NCBI RefSeq assembly: GCF_000612845.1
Contig: NZ_CCAT010000040.1
Span: 40,228 to 104,227, forward strand
Source of the DNA: Clostridium ihumii AP5
GTDB taxonomy: Bacteria > Bacillota > Clostridia > Clostridiales > Clostridiaceae
Direction of reading: 5' to 3'
Length of the DNA stretch: 64,000 bases
The notes beneath the pieces are model-generated. The model was given only the letters and a program-made list of their open reading frames with translations, made no database searches and was not told the origin of the DNA. Position 1 is the stretch's first letter, and every line of letters begins with the position of its first letter. The position numbers were made by a program, and so were the translations under genes. Positions 16,640 through 26,134 of the stretch are shown here, piece after piece.

Positions 16640-18427
16640 ATGAAAAAAATAAATGAGAGATTAGAAGAATTAAGAAGTGTGATGAAAAAGCATAATATAG
16701 ATATTTATATTATACCAAGTTTTGATTCTCACCAAAGTGAATATGTAGCAGATCATTACAAATGTCGTGAGTGGATTTCAGGTTTTACTGGTTCTGCAGG
16801 AACTGTGGTAGTTACTATGGAAAAAGCAGGGTTATGGACTGATGGTAGATATTTTATACAAGCAGCAAATCAATTAAAAAATTCGGAGATAGAATTATTT
16901 AAAATGGGACAACCTAATGTTCCAACATATCAAGAATGGATAAAAGATATAGCAAAAGAAAATGCTACGGTTGGATTTAACGGGGAAGTAATTTCAACAG
17001 CAATGTATAAGAATATGAAAATAATGTTTGCATCTAAAAATTTGAATTTTGAAACAAAATTTGATTTAATAGATGAAATATGGAAAGATAGACCAGAAAT
17101 ACCTTGTACAGATATTTTTATTCATGAAATTAAATATGCTGGAAAATCTAGAGAAGAAAAGCTAGAAGCAGTTAGGTTAGAAATGAAAAAGAAAAATGCA
17201 GATTATTTTATAATATCATCCTTAGATGATATAGCATGGCTTTATAATATTAGAGGAAGAGATGTAAAAGCTAATCCAGTAGTAATTTCATATGCAATTG
17301 TTACACTTTATGAAGCGTATTTGTTTGTTGATGATAAAAAAGTATCTAATAATGTTAAAGATGAATTAGAAAAGTCAAATATAATTATAAGAACTTATGA
17401 GGAAATTAGTAAAGTTGTATCTGAAATTGAGAAAAATAAAGTAGTATTATATGATCCGAATAAGACAAATGTTATGATAACAAGTTCAATGAAGACTCAA
17501 TTAAATAAAATTGAATCTTTAAATATAACTACTAAGCTTAAAGGAATAAAAAATCCAGTTGAGATGGAGAACACAAGAAAATGTACTATAAGAGATTGTG
17601 TTGCAGAAGTGAAATTTATAAAATGGCTTAAGGAATCTGTAAAAGCAGGAAAAAAAGTTACTGAAATAACAGCATCAGAAAAGTTAACAGAATTTAGAAG
17701 TAAAAATAATTTATTTATAGAACCAAGTTTTAATACAATTGCGGGATATAAAGAGCATGCAGCAATGATGCATTATAGTGCTAATGAAGAAACCGATTGT
17801 GAGTTAAAACCAGAGGGATTTTTCTTGTTTGATTCTGGTGGACAATATTATGATGGTACAACTGATATTACAAGAACTGTTGTTCTTGGAAAATTAACAG
17901 AAGAAGAAAAAAGAGATTTTACATTAGTGGTTAAATCTAATTTGGCATTGTCAAAAGCTAAATTTTTAGAAGGAACTTGTGGATGCAACTTAGATATATT
18001 AGCAAGGAAACCATTATGGGATGAAGGAATAGATTATAAATGTGGAACAGGACATGGGGTTGGATATTTACTAAATGTTCATGAAGGACCACATGGAATA
18101 TCTAGAGTACCTATAAATATAAAATTAGAAGTTGGAATGAATGTAACAGATGAACCAGGAGTGTATAAGGAAGGAAAACATGGAATTAGATTAGAAAATA
18201 CATTATTTGTAGTAGAAGATGAAGTTACTGAGTATGGCGGAAGATTTTTAAAATTTGAAAATATAACATTTTGTCCATTTGATTTAGATGGCATAGTTAA
18301 AGAAATGCTAACAAAAGAAGAAATAGAATGGGTAAATGATTATCATAAAATGACTTATGAAAAGTTATCACCATATTTAAATGAAGAAGAAAAAGAATTC
18401 TTAAAATTAGAGACAAGAGCTATATAG
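16640..18427 (+). CDS. Xaa-Pro aminopeptidase (aminopeptidase P, M24B)
   Basis: This 595-residue metallopeptidase removes an N-terminal residue before proline, in the cytoplasm. Two creatinase-like domains make up the first 310 residues, starting with INERLEELRSVMKKHNID. The pita-bread catalytic domain follows. All five metal ligands are in place: Asp398 and Asp409 (FDSGG and TTDIT, eleven apart as in the family), His472 in GTGHGVGY, Glu505 in TDEPGVY and Glu540 in KFENITF. The start is the ATG at 16640 with AAGGAGGGG. Its TAG stop lies within the inverted end of repeat copy 8, so the gene is held between two elements. Peptide utilisation is the likely role. Confidence 0.95.
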   Translation: MKKINERLEELRSVMKKHNIDIYIIPSFDSHQSEYVADHYKCREWISGFTGSAGTVVVTMEKAGLWTDGRYFIQAANQLKNSEIELFKMGQPNVPTYQEWIKDIAKENATVGFNGEVISTAMYKNMKIMFASKNLNFETKFDLIDEIWKDRPEIPCTDIFIHEIKYAGKSREEKLEAVRLEMKKKNADYFIISSLDDIAWLYNIRGRDVKANPVVISYAIVTLYEAYLFVDDKKVSNNVKDELEKSNIIIRTYEEISKVVSEIEKNKVVLYDPNKTNVMITSSMKTQLNKIESLNITTKLKGIKNPVEMENTRKCTIRDCVAEVKFIKWLKESVKAGKKVTEITASEKLTEFRSKNNLFIEPSFNTIAGYKEHAAMMHYSANEETDCELKPEGFFLFDSGGQYYDGTTDITRTVVLGKLTEEEKRDFTLVVKSNLALSKAKFLEGTCGCNLDILARKPLWDEGIDYKCGTGHGVGYLLNVHEGPHGISRVPINIKLEVGMNVTDEPGVYKEGKHGIRLENTLFVVEDEVTEYGGRFLKFENITFCPFDLDGIVKEMLTKEEIEWVNDYHKMTYEKLSPYLNEEEKEFLKLETRAI

Positions 18428-18729
18428 GAATACAAGTTAAAACTTTAAGTTATTCATATTTCAGTTGAGAATTTTAATTTTAAGTTTTAATCTATATTTT
18501 AAAAAAAATTTTTTATTAAATTTGCAGAGCAAATTATTTGAAAACAATATAAAAGCTTAGTTTTTATGTGTTTCTATTTTTAGATATTAGGAACAAAGTG
18601 AGTAATAACTACCATAACTTTTCACTCTTCACTTTTACTTGGTTCCAATATAAAAATAGGAATAACATATAACTTTAGTAGTAGCATTTTATAAATATAC
18701 TATTTTAATTCTAAACTTGTAACCCTATA
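18423..18729 (+). repeat. Intergenic inverted-repeat element, copy 8 (core type A, shortened)
   Basis: The left end TATAGGAATACAAGTTA overlaps the last two codons of the aminopeptidase gene and contains its stop. The right end is AAACTTGTAACCCTATA. The AATTTGCAGAGCAAATT hairpin of type A is present, but part of the left arm is deleted. Confidence 0.83.
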
Positions 18730-18776
18730 ATTGATAAGTGAAAATACCTTAAAATAGAAATATATAAAATTAATAG

Positions 18777-18820
18777 TAAAAATAGATTGTCATAGCTTGT
18801 GATGATCTATTTTTATTTTT
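18777..18820 (+). terminator. Terminator downstream of aminopeptidase P and repeat copy 8
   Basis: AAATAGAT with inner TCAT pairs with ATGA and ATCTATTT, followed by TTATTTTT. Transcripts of the peptidase would pass through the repeat before ending here. Confidence 0.7.
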
Positions 18821-19009
18821 ATGAAATTTTATAATAAATTATTTTAAAATGGATTTTGAATACGATTTCATTTTTACGATTATTAAAATATAATTTAAAA
18901 ATAGCAAACAAAAGATAGAAGAAAATGAATAAAAATCATTAAAAAGAGAAGATTATAACTAATCAAACTACAAAAAAATTTAAAAAGTAACAAAAATAAA
19001 AAAATATTA

Positions 19010-19038
19010 TTGCAAAAGCGACAAAATTCGAGTACAAT
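19010..19038 (+). promoter_or_regulatory. Likely sigma-A promoter of the amino acid permease gene
   Basis: TTGCAA and TACAAT are 17 bases apart, 60 bases before the start codon at 19098. Confidence 0.55.
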
Positions 19039-19097
19039 AACATTGCAATTAAATTATAAAAAGATTATAAAATTTTATAAGAAACGGAGAGAATGGA

Positions 19098-20426
19098 ATG
19101 TCACAAGATAACAAAAGAAGCATGGGTTTAAAAGAAGCTATCTCTGTAGTTGTAGGAGTAGTTATCGGATCAGGAGTATTTTTCAAAGCATCTGTAGTTT
19201 TTAAAGAAGCTGGATCACCAGTACTTGGAATATTAGCATGGCTTATTGCAGGTATAATAACTATTTGTGCAGGATTAACAGTAGCAGAAATAGCGTCAGC
19301 AATTCCAAGAGAAGGTGGATTGTATGCATACTTAACTGAATTATATGGGGATCTTGTAGGATTTTTATATGGTTGGGTTCAAGTTGTTATATATTTTCCA
19401 GCAGTTATAGCAGCAAGTGCAATCGTTTTAGCAGATACTGCATCACCATTAGTGGGTGGATTAAGCGACATACAAAGAAAGCTATTAGCAGTAGGTCTTA
19501 TAATATTTATGGCATTAATACATATGGTTTCAACTAAATTAGTTGGAAAAGTTCAAATTATAGCAACAGTAGGTAAACTTTTACCATTAGCAGCAATTAT
19601 AATATTTGGTATCATAAAAGGTAAAAGTGGAGAACTTTCAAGTGTATCATTTAGCGGATTTACAACAGGTGGATTTGGTGCAGCGCTAATAGGATGTTTA
19701 TGGGCATATGATGGTTGGATAAGTGTAGGTACATTAGCTGGTGAAATAAAAGAGCCAGAGAAAAACTTACCAAAAGCAATTATCGGTGGATTAACAATTG
19801 TTATGGCTGTATACGTATTATTCAGTGTTGGAATAATAAAAACATTACCGATGGCTGAAGTTATAGCTTCAGATGCAGTTGCAGCAGACACTGCAAACGT
19901 ATTATTTGGATCAATAGGTGCTACAATAATATCACTTGGTATGTTAGTTTCAGTTTTTGGAGCTTTAAATGGAAACTTAATGGCTGGATCAAGAATGCCA
20001 GTAGCTATGGCTAAAGAAAGATTATTACCAGCAAGCAAAGTTTTAGAACAAATAAACCCTAAATTTGGAACTCCTATAAATTCTATAATATTAATTTGTG
20101 CAATATCTTTAATATTCGTTGCGACAGGATCATTCCAAGCGTTAACTGACATGATAGTATTTGTACTATGGATATTCTTTGTAATGGGAGTATTCGGAGT
20201 ATTTAAAGTAAGAAAAAGAAAAATGGAAGCAAAATATAAAGTGCCACTATTCCCAATAATACCATTAGTAGGTATATTCGGAGGTATATATATAGTTATA
20301 AGTTGCTTAACTTCAAGCTTTACAAATGCAATAGTAGGTTCAGTATTAACATTAATAGGACTACCAGTATTCTTCTACTTAAAGAAGAGAAATGATAACA
20401 ATAAAAATAAAGAAAATATTGCTTAA
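19098..20426 (+). CDS. APC-family amino acid permease (LAT-like)
   Basis: A 442-residue membrane protein with about twelve helices. The first helix holds the family loop GVVIGSGVFF, and the segment AIPREGGLYAYLTELYGD follows, typical of the L-type amino acid exchanger group that includes the serine/threonine exchanger SteT. GEIKEPEKNLPKAI near residue 218 is another family mark. It should move neutral amino acids across the cytoplasmic membrane by antiport or symport; the substrate is not determined. The tail ends in a polar KKRNDNNKNKENIA. It has its own promoter and terminator. ATG is preceded by CGGAGAG. Confidence 0.9.
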   Translation: MSQDNKRSMGLKEAISVVVGVVIGSGVFFKASVVFKEAGSPVLGILAWLIAGIITICAGLTVAEIASAIPREGGLYAYLTELYGDLVGFLYGWVQVVIYFPAVIAASAIVLADTASPLVGGLSDIQRKLLAVGLIIFMALIHMVSTKLVGKVQIIATVGKLLPLAAIIIFGIIKGKSGELSSVSFSGFTTGGFGAALIGCLWAYDGWISVGTLAGEIKEPEKNLPKAIIGGLTIVMAVYVLFSVGIIKTLPMAEVIASDAVAADTANVLFGSIGATIISLGMLVSVFGALNGNLMAGSRMPVAMAKERLLPASKVLEQINPKFGTPINSIILICAISLIFVATGSFQALTDMIVFVLWIFFVMGVFGVFKVRKRKMEAKYKVPLFPIIPLVGIFGGIYIVISCLTSSFTNAIVGSVLTLIGLPVFFYLKKRNDNNKNKENIA

Positions 20427-20440
20427 TATTTAAGTGTAAT

Positions 20441-20474
20441 AAAAAGTAGAAACTTTAAGTTTCTACTTTTTTTA
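20441..20474 (+). terminator. Terminator of the amino acid permease gene
   Basis: AAAAAGTAGAAAC and GTTTCTACTTTTT form a 13-base-pair stem, with further T residues. Confidence 0.9.
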
Positions 20475-20491
20475 TATAGAAATTTAAATTA

Positions 20492-21289
20492 TATAGGAAT
20501 TCAAGTTCAAAGATGAATTTATTCTTATTCTAATTGAGAAAGAAGAAATTAAAGTGTTACATAACAATTAACAATGAAGGATAAAACTTAAATCTCAGTT
20601 TTTTGAATCAATTTTTATAATGATTTGCAAAGCAAATTAGTTAAAGATTACTAAAAGCTAGTTTTTATGTGCTTCTATTTTTAGATATTAAAAGCGAAGT
20701 GACTAATATCAACCATCATTGTTAATTGCTAACTGCTAATTGTTAATTGGTTCCAACAATGATATCAGAATAAACTGTAAGATTAGTAGTAGCATTTGAG
20801 AAATCTATTATTTAAAATATTAAATGAGAATAGTAGTATTCCAAGAAACAGTAATTATTTAAAACGGTATTCATAAAAATCTCAAAGAAACTCTAATGAA
20901 TTTGCCATTTTATTTCCAAGACTAAACGGCTATAAGTGAACTGAATTCAGAGCTATGTAATTAAATTCTAGTCTATTTTTCATAACTCTTCGTCAGCAAT
21001 TCACATTAATAAAATGCCATTATTAATGCGAATTACTTCCTTGATTTATAAAAAATATACATTGAATTTTGAATTACATATTTCTAAATTTAGTTCACAC
21101 GATATCCTGTCTAGGCAGTGGCTGAACCCGTCCTTGGGTTCAGGTCTTGAAAATAAAACACAAATTAATAAGATTTTCTAAATCAATTTTTAAAGAAATA
21201 CTAATTTAAATAATTCCTGTTTCTTGATGAAAAAAAAAGCTTTTCAATTGATAAATTTGTTATTTTGAATTTGAACTTGGAACCCTATA
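20492..21289 (+). repeat. Intergenic inverted-repeat element, copy 9 (composite of type A and type C)
   Basis: The left end TATAGGAATTCAAGTTC opens a nearly complete type A element. Near 20815, just before its expected right end, the sequence switches to the type C core (about 20850-21235) and then finishes with the standard end GAACTTGGAACCCTATA. The type C part seems inserted into, or recombined with, a type A copy. No gene is seen in this 983-base gap. Confidence 0.82.
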
Positions 21290-21367
21290 TTATATAAGTA
21301 TTTAAGATTTGAAAAAATTTTTATGGCATAACATAAATAGTGGCATTAATATATTAAAGAGCTAATT

Positions 21368-21404
21368 AAAAAAGATGGTACAACTGTGTGTATCATCTTT
21401 TTTA
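21368..21404 (-). terminator. Terminator of the penicillin-binding protein gene
   Basis: AAAAGATGGTAC and GTATCATCTTTT pair with one mismatch, with T runs at both sides, just past the stop codon on the - strand. Confidence 0.8.
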
Positions 21405-21409
21405 ATTTA

Positions 21410-23776
21410 TTAAGGTTTTGGAGTTGGTGTCGGATTAGGAGTTGGTGTTGGATCCGGTGTTGGTGTTGGGTCAGGATCCGGTGTTGGATTAGGATTTGGG
21501 TTAGGATCTGGATTTGGGTTAGGATCTGGTTTTGGATTAGGGTCTGGGTTTGGATTTGGTGTTGGGTTTGGATTTGGAGTAGTTCCAGTATTTCCATTAC
21601 CGTTACCGCTATTATTAGTATTTCCATTACCATTATTTTTGTCTTTATCCTTATCTTTGTCCTTGTCCTTGTTTTTATCTTTATCCTTATCTTTGTCTTT
21701 TTCTGTATCATTTTCTTGCTTATTTGTATTTTCTATTGGAGTTTGATTAAAGTCTTCAGATAATACATTGTGTGAAAAAGGTTTAACTGGTAAACCAGAA
21801 TGTATTTGCTCCATAAAATCTTTCCAAATAGTTTTAGGTATGCTTGTATAACTATCTAATAATTCTACAGGTGTATCATATCCAATATATATAGCAGTTG
21901 TATAATAAGGAGTATATCCACAGAACCAAGCATCTTTATTACCATCTGTAGTTCCGGTTTTACCAGCAGAAGGCATGTTATTACTTAAAGATAACCCATA
22001 ACCAGTTCCGTGGGGTTTAGATATAACACCTTCCAAAATATTAGTCATTTCATCTGCAGCAGTTGCAGTATAGACATCTACCTCAGAATGTAGATTTTTA
22101 TATAATATTTCATTTTCGTAGTTTTCTATTTTTTCTATACAAGTAGTTTCAATGTATTTTCCACTTCTTGCTAAGGTAGAGTAAGCACCAGCCATTTCCT
22201 CAGTAGTAACACCTTTAGTGAATCCTCCTAATGCAACTATTGGAGTTGTATCTGTAGGTGTTATATATTTAAAGTTCATGTTATGAAGATATGCTAATGA
22301 TTCAGGAACACCTATTTCATTTACAAGATTAAATGGAATTGTATTTATTGATATTTCAGTTGCATATCTTAAGTTGACCATGCCCTTATAGCCTGGATAC
22401 CAGTTAGCAGGACCATTATTAATAGCTTTATCTTCCATCATGCTATTTCCATTATAGCCTTTTTCAAAAGCAGGAGTATATGCAACTAATGGTTTTATAG
22501 CAGAACCTGGTTGTCTAACAGCTAAATAACCTCTATTGAAGGTATTATCTACTCCATCTTGATTACGTCCACCAACAATTGCAACAACATTACCAGTTGA
22601 GTTATCTATAGTAACAGCTGCACCTTGCATAGAGTATAGTCCCGTTTCCATGTCAGTTTCATAAAATCCAGCAAGATTTGAATCAACAGATTGTTGAAGT
22701 AATTTTTGTTTTTCGGGATCTAAAGATGTATATATTTTATATCCACCTTTTCTTACACTAGCATTAAACTTTTGATATAAGTCATTATATTCATTAAAAT
22801 AATTTTGTCTTTCAGTGTCATTTTTAAAATCTGTTCTCAATACAAAACCACTATTCTTTATTAATTCAGTTATAGTAGAATCTAGTGCATAAGATATACT
22901 GTAATCTTCATTTTCATACACAGACTCATCTTTATTAATGTTTAGTGTTACTTTTTGGTTTTTAGATGAATCGTATTCTGATTGAGAAATAAATTTAAGT
23001 CTTAACATATTATCAAGAATTAAATTTTTACGCTTAACTACATTATCACTTTTTGTTAAAGGATCATACATAGTTGGATTATTTGGTACAGCAGTTAAAA
23101 AACTAATTTCACCTAAAGTTAAATCTTTGCAAGGTTTGTTGAAGTAGTATCTAGATGCAGATTCTATTCCATAATTACCATTACCAAAATAGATATTATT
23201 TAGATAAAACTCCATGATTTGTTCCTTACTGTACTTCTTCTCAAGATTAACAGCAATTATTATTTCTTCAAATTTTCTTTTAAAAGTCTGATCAAGAGAT
23301 AATACTGTAAGTTTTACAAGTTGTTGAGTTATTGTAGAACCACCCTGTGTAATCTCACCTCTATTTTTAACAAGTTCAAAGCTAGCTCTAGCTAAAGACT
23401 TAACATCAATTCCATTATGTTCCCAAAAACGATTATCCTCAATTGCTATAAAAGAATTTACTACATTTTTAGGTATATCTTTGTAATTTAAGTATTCATA
23501 GTCATGTTGAGCAAATTCTCTAAGTACTTTACCATCTTTATCATAAACAACAGTAGGCATTCTACTTAAAAAAGTTTCATAAGAAATATCATTTAGTTTA
23601 CTTAATGAATTGTCATAGAAAGCTTGGATATTTTTGAAATTTAATAATAAAAATATACCAGATAAAAGTATAAGTGTAGCTAAACATATGCCTACAACTT
23701 TAAAAAACTTATTCCAAAAGCTTTTCTTTTTCTTCTTTTTCGTTTTAGTTTGTTTTTTTGTATTACTTTTTCCCAT
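21410..23776 (-). CDS. Class A penicillin-binding protein with a Pro/Asn/Asp-rich tail
   Basis: This 788-residue bifunctional enzyme polymerises and crosslinks peptidoglycan. A very basic cytoplasmic stretch precedes one helix (about 26-46). The GT51 domain shows IAIEDNRFWEHNG with Glu113 and GGSTITQQLVK. The transpeptidase domain has Ser425 in PGSAIKPL, the SIN motif in TEISINTIPF and KTG at 606-608. The last 100 residues are low complexity: alternating KD/KN, then NPxP repeats. Such a tail may lie in or span the wall. It shares plan and motifs with the next gene, which lacks the tail. AGGAGG precedes the ATG. The tail DNA is repetitive and prone to slippage. Confidence 0.95.
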   Translation of the reverse strand: MGKSNTKKQTKTKKKKKKSFWNKFFKVVGICLATLILLSGIFLLLNFKNIQAFYDNSLSKLNDISYETFLSRMPTVVYDKDGKVLREFAQHDYEYLNYKDIPKNVVNSFIAIEDNRFWEHNGIDVKSLARASFELVKNRGEITQGGSTITQQLVKLTVLSLDQTFKRKFEEIIIAVNLEKKYSKEQIMEFYLNNIYFGNGNYGIESASRYYFNKPCKDLTLGEISFLTAVPNNPTMYDPLTKSDNVVKRKNLILDNMLRLKFISQSEYDSSKNQKVTLNINKDESVYENEDYSISYALDSTITELIKNSGFVLRTDFKNDTERQNYFNEYNDLYQKFNASVRKGGYKIYTSLDPEKQKLLQQSVDSNLAGFYETDMETGLYSMQGAAVTIDNSTGNVVAIVGGRNQDGVDNTFNRGYLAVRQPGSAIKPLVAYTPAFEKGYNGNSMMEDKAINNGPANWYPGYKGMVNLRYATEISINTIPFNLVNEIGVPESLAYLHNMNFKYITPTDTTPIVALGGFTKGVTTEEMAGAYSTLARSGKYIETTCIEKIENYENEILYKNLHSEVDVYTATAADEMTNILEGVISKPHGTGYGLSLSNNMPSAGKTGTTDGNKDAWFCGYTPYYTTAIYIGYDTPVELLDSYTSIPKTIWKDFMEQIHSGLPVKPFSHNVLSEDFNQTPIENTNKQENDTEKDKDKDKDKNKDKDKDKDKDKNNGNGNTNNSGNGNGNTGTTPNPNPTPNPNPDPNPKPDPNPNPDPNPNPNPTPDPDPTPTPDPTPTPNPTPTPKP

Positions 23777-23959
23777 GTTAATCCTCCTTCCAGATGAATA
23801 AATTCATCTACTTATAGGAATATTAATTAAACATTTTTACTTAAAGTCTAATTTAATAAAATTAGTTTAATGTTTTAATTATAGATATGTGTAAGATAAA
23901 AAATATATTCTATTATATATTATTTTATTCAAATAGAAAAGTATAGGCAAAATTTAAAT

Positions 23960-25984
23960 TTAATTAAAATTTTTATATGGTAAGCCAATATGTAGTTTAT
24001 CCATATAATTTTTCCACATTTTACTAGGCAAATTTCCTTCTATATTTAGAGTATCAGGTATATCTGAACCTACATATATAACAGTTGTATAGTAAGGGGA
24101 ATATCCACAAAACCATAAATCCTTATTATTATCTGTTGTGCCAGTTTTACCGGCTGATGGAACAGAACTTAAACTATATCCATAAGCAGTACCGTTAGGT
24201 TTATTTAATACTCCTTTTAGAACATTAGTCATATATTGTGTAGCAGTAGGAGTATATATAACTTCAGCAATATGGTTGTTTTCATATAATTTACGTCCAG
24301 AACTACTTTCAATTAAATTTACACAAGATGTTTTAATATATTCACCATTACGAGCTAATGTTGAGTAAGCACCAGCCATTTCTTCTGGAGTAACACCTTT
24401 TGTAAATCCTCCAACTGCAATTATAGGATTTATATCATTAGGATACAAGTACTTAAAATTCATTTTATGTAAATAATTAACAACATTTTCTGGACCTAAA
24501 TCTCTAACTAGAGAAAAAGGAATAGTATTAAGTGAAATTTCAGTAGCATATTCTAATGTAACATTACCTCTATAAGTTGAGTCTGCATTTTTAGGACCAT
24601 TAGGAATATATTCATCATTCATAATGCTAGAAGGGGTATAACCTTTCTCAAATGCAGGAGTATACGCAACTAATGGTTTAATTGTTGAACCAGGCTGTCT
24701 ATAAGATAAATAAGCTCTATTAAATGAGTTTAAATTTAAATCAGAACTTCTACCACCAACAATTGATATAACATTACCACTACTATTTTCTATTGTTATT
24801 GCAGCACCTTGAATTTTATGAATACCATCATTAGTTAATTCATTATAGGGAAGTAAATAATTATCGAGTGTACTTTGAAGCAATTGTTGTTTATTTACTT
24901 CAAAAGATGTGTGGATGTTGTAGCCACCTTTTCTGATTTTAGAGTTAAATTCTGAATATAATTTATCAAACTTATTAAAGTAGTTAGTTCGTTCATCTAA
25001 CGTTTTAAAGTTTGTTTGAAATTTAAAACCATTAAGTAACATAAGTTCTTTGATAGTACAATCAAGGGCATATGAAATCATATAGTTATCTTCAGTGTAA
25101 ATTTTATTTTTTCTTGTATTAAGTTCTACATTTTCTTTACAAGCATCTATGTATTGTTTTTCAGAAATAAAATTTAACTTTAACATCTTACTTAAAATTA
25201 ACTTTTGCCTTTTAAGTGTATTATGGATTTTAGTTAATGGATCATACATAGTAGGATTATTAGGTATAGCTACTAAAAAAGCTATTTGTCCTAAAGTTAA
25301 GTCTTTACTGCTCTTATTAAAATAGTTTAATGAAGCAGTTTCTATTCCATAACTATTATTTCCAAAATAAATGTTATTCACATAGTATTCAAGAATTTGT
25401 TTTTTAGAGTATTTCTTCTCAAGTTCCAATGAAATAATTATTTCTTCAAATTTTCTTTTAAAAGTTTGCTCATGAGATAAAAGTGTATTTTTAACTAATT
25501 GTTGAGTTATAGTTGAACCACCTTGAGTTATGACACCTTTATTTTTTATGTATTCAATACCAGCTCTAATTATGGAAAGCTTATCTATTCCATTATGATT
25601 AAAATAATTTTTATCTTCAATTGCAATAAAGGAATCAAAAATTTTAGGATTAATTTCATCATAAGGAAGGTATTCATAATTATAATAAGCTAATTTTTCT
25701 ATTATATTATTATTACAATCATAAATAATAGTAGGCATGTTTTGCATAAAAGTATCATTAGAAATATTTTTTATTTTTATGTTGGCATCAGCATATATAT
25801 CTTTAAGTCTAAAATTTGTTGTAAAGAAAATAAAAGAACCAACAAAAATAGTAAATGATAAAAACAATAATAATATTGAACTTAAAATATTTTTAAAAAG
25901 CTTACTTTTCTTTTTAGCTTTTTTACGTTTTTTCTTTACTGGTTTTGAGTTTCTATTTTTAGCTTTTTTAGTTATTTTTGACAA
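23960..25984 (-). CDS. Class A penicillin-binding protein, tandem paralogue without tail
   Basis: The 674-residue protein matches its downstream neighbour along nearly all its length. It has a Lys-rich cytoplasmic start, one helix, a GT51 domain with IAIEDKNYFNHNG and GGSTITQQLVK, and a transpeptidase domain with Ser433 in PGSTIKPL and AGKTGTTDN. It ends soon after the transpeptidase domain. The start appears to be TTG at 25984: no ATG follows until far into the protein, and AGGTGGTGAG lies at the right distance. A weak start could lower its amount relative to its partner. The gap between the genes is 183 bases, so they may be co-transcribed. Confidence 0.93.
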   Translation of the reverse strand: MSKITKKAKNRNSKPVKKKRKKAKKKSKLFKNILSSILLLFLSFTIFVGSFIFFTTNFRLKDIYADANIKIKNISNDTFMQNMPTIIYDCNNNIIEKLAYYNYEYLPYDEINPKIFDSFIAIEDKNYFNHNGIDKLSIIRAGIEYIKNKGVITQGGSTITQQLVKNTLLSHEQTFKRKFEEIIISLELEKKYSKKQILEYYVNNIYFGNNSYGIETASLNYFNKSSKDLTLGQIAFLVAIPNNPTMYDPLTKIHNTLKRQKLILSKMLKLNFISEKQYIDACKENVELNTRKNKIYTEDNYMISYALDCTIKELMLLNGFKFQTNFKTLDERTNYFNKFDKLYSEFNSKIRKGGYNIHTSFEVNKQQLLQSTLDNYLLPYNELTNDGIHKIQGAAITIENSSGNVISIVGGRSSDLNLNSFNRAYLSYRQPGSTIKPLVAYTPAFEKGYTPSSIMNDEYIPNGPKNADSTYRGNVTLEYATEISLNTIPFSLVRDLGPENVVNYLHKMNFKYLYPNDINPIIAVGGFTKGVTPEEMAGAYSTLARNGEYIKTSCVNLIESSSGRKLYENNHIAEVIYTPTATQYMTNVLKGVLNKPNGTAYGYSLSSVPSAGKTGTTDNNKDLWFCGYSPYYTTVIYVGSDIPDTLNIEGNLPSKMWKNYMDKLHIGLPYKNFN

Positions 25985-26060
25985 TAGCTCACCACCTGTA
26001 CATATAATTAGGACAACTTATATTATACAATGAGAATATAAAAAAACAATAATTATGTAA

Positions 26061-26113
26061 AAATACCTATATACAAAATTCTTATAAAAAGATTCATGCA
26101 CATAGGTATTTTA
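26061..26113 (-). terminator. Terminator of the amidohydrolase gene
   Basis: AAATACCTAT and ATAGGTATTT (with extra A/T pairs) enclose a loop of about 30 bases; a T run follows on the - strand. Confidence 0.7.
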
Positions 26114-26134
26114 TAACATTAAAAGTATTTAAAT

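Noticed and set aside
21386..21763. Open frame on the + strand rich in Trp and Arg
   Set aside because: It is the complement of the repetitive Pro/Asn/Asp tail of the penicillin-binding protein; it has no ribosome binding site and its composition is that of a shadow frame.
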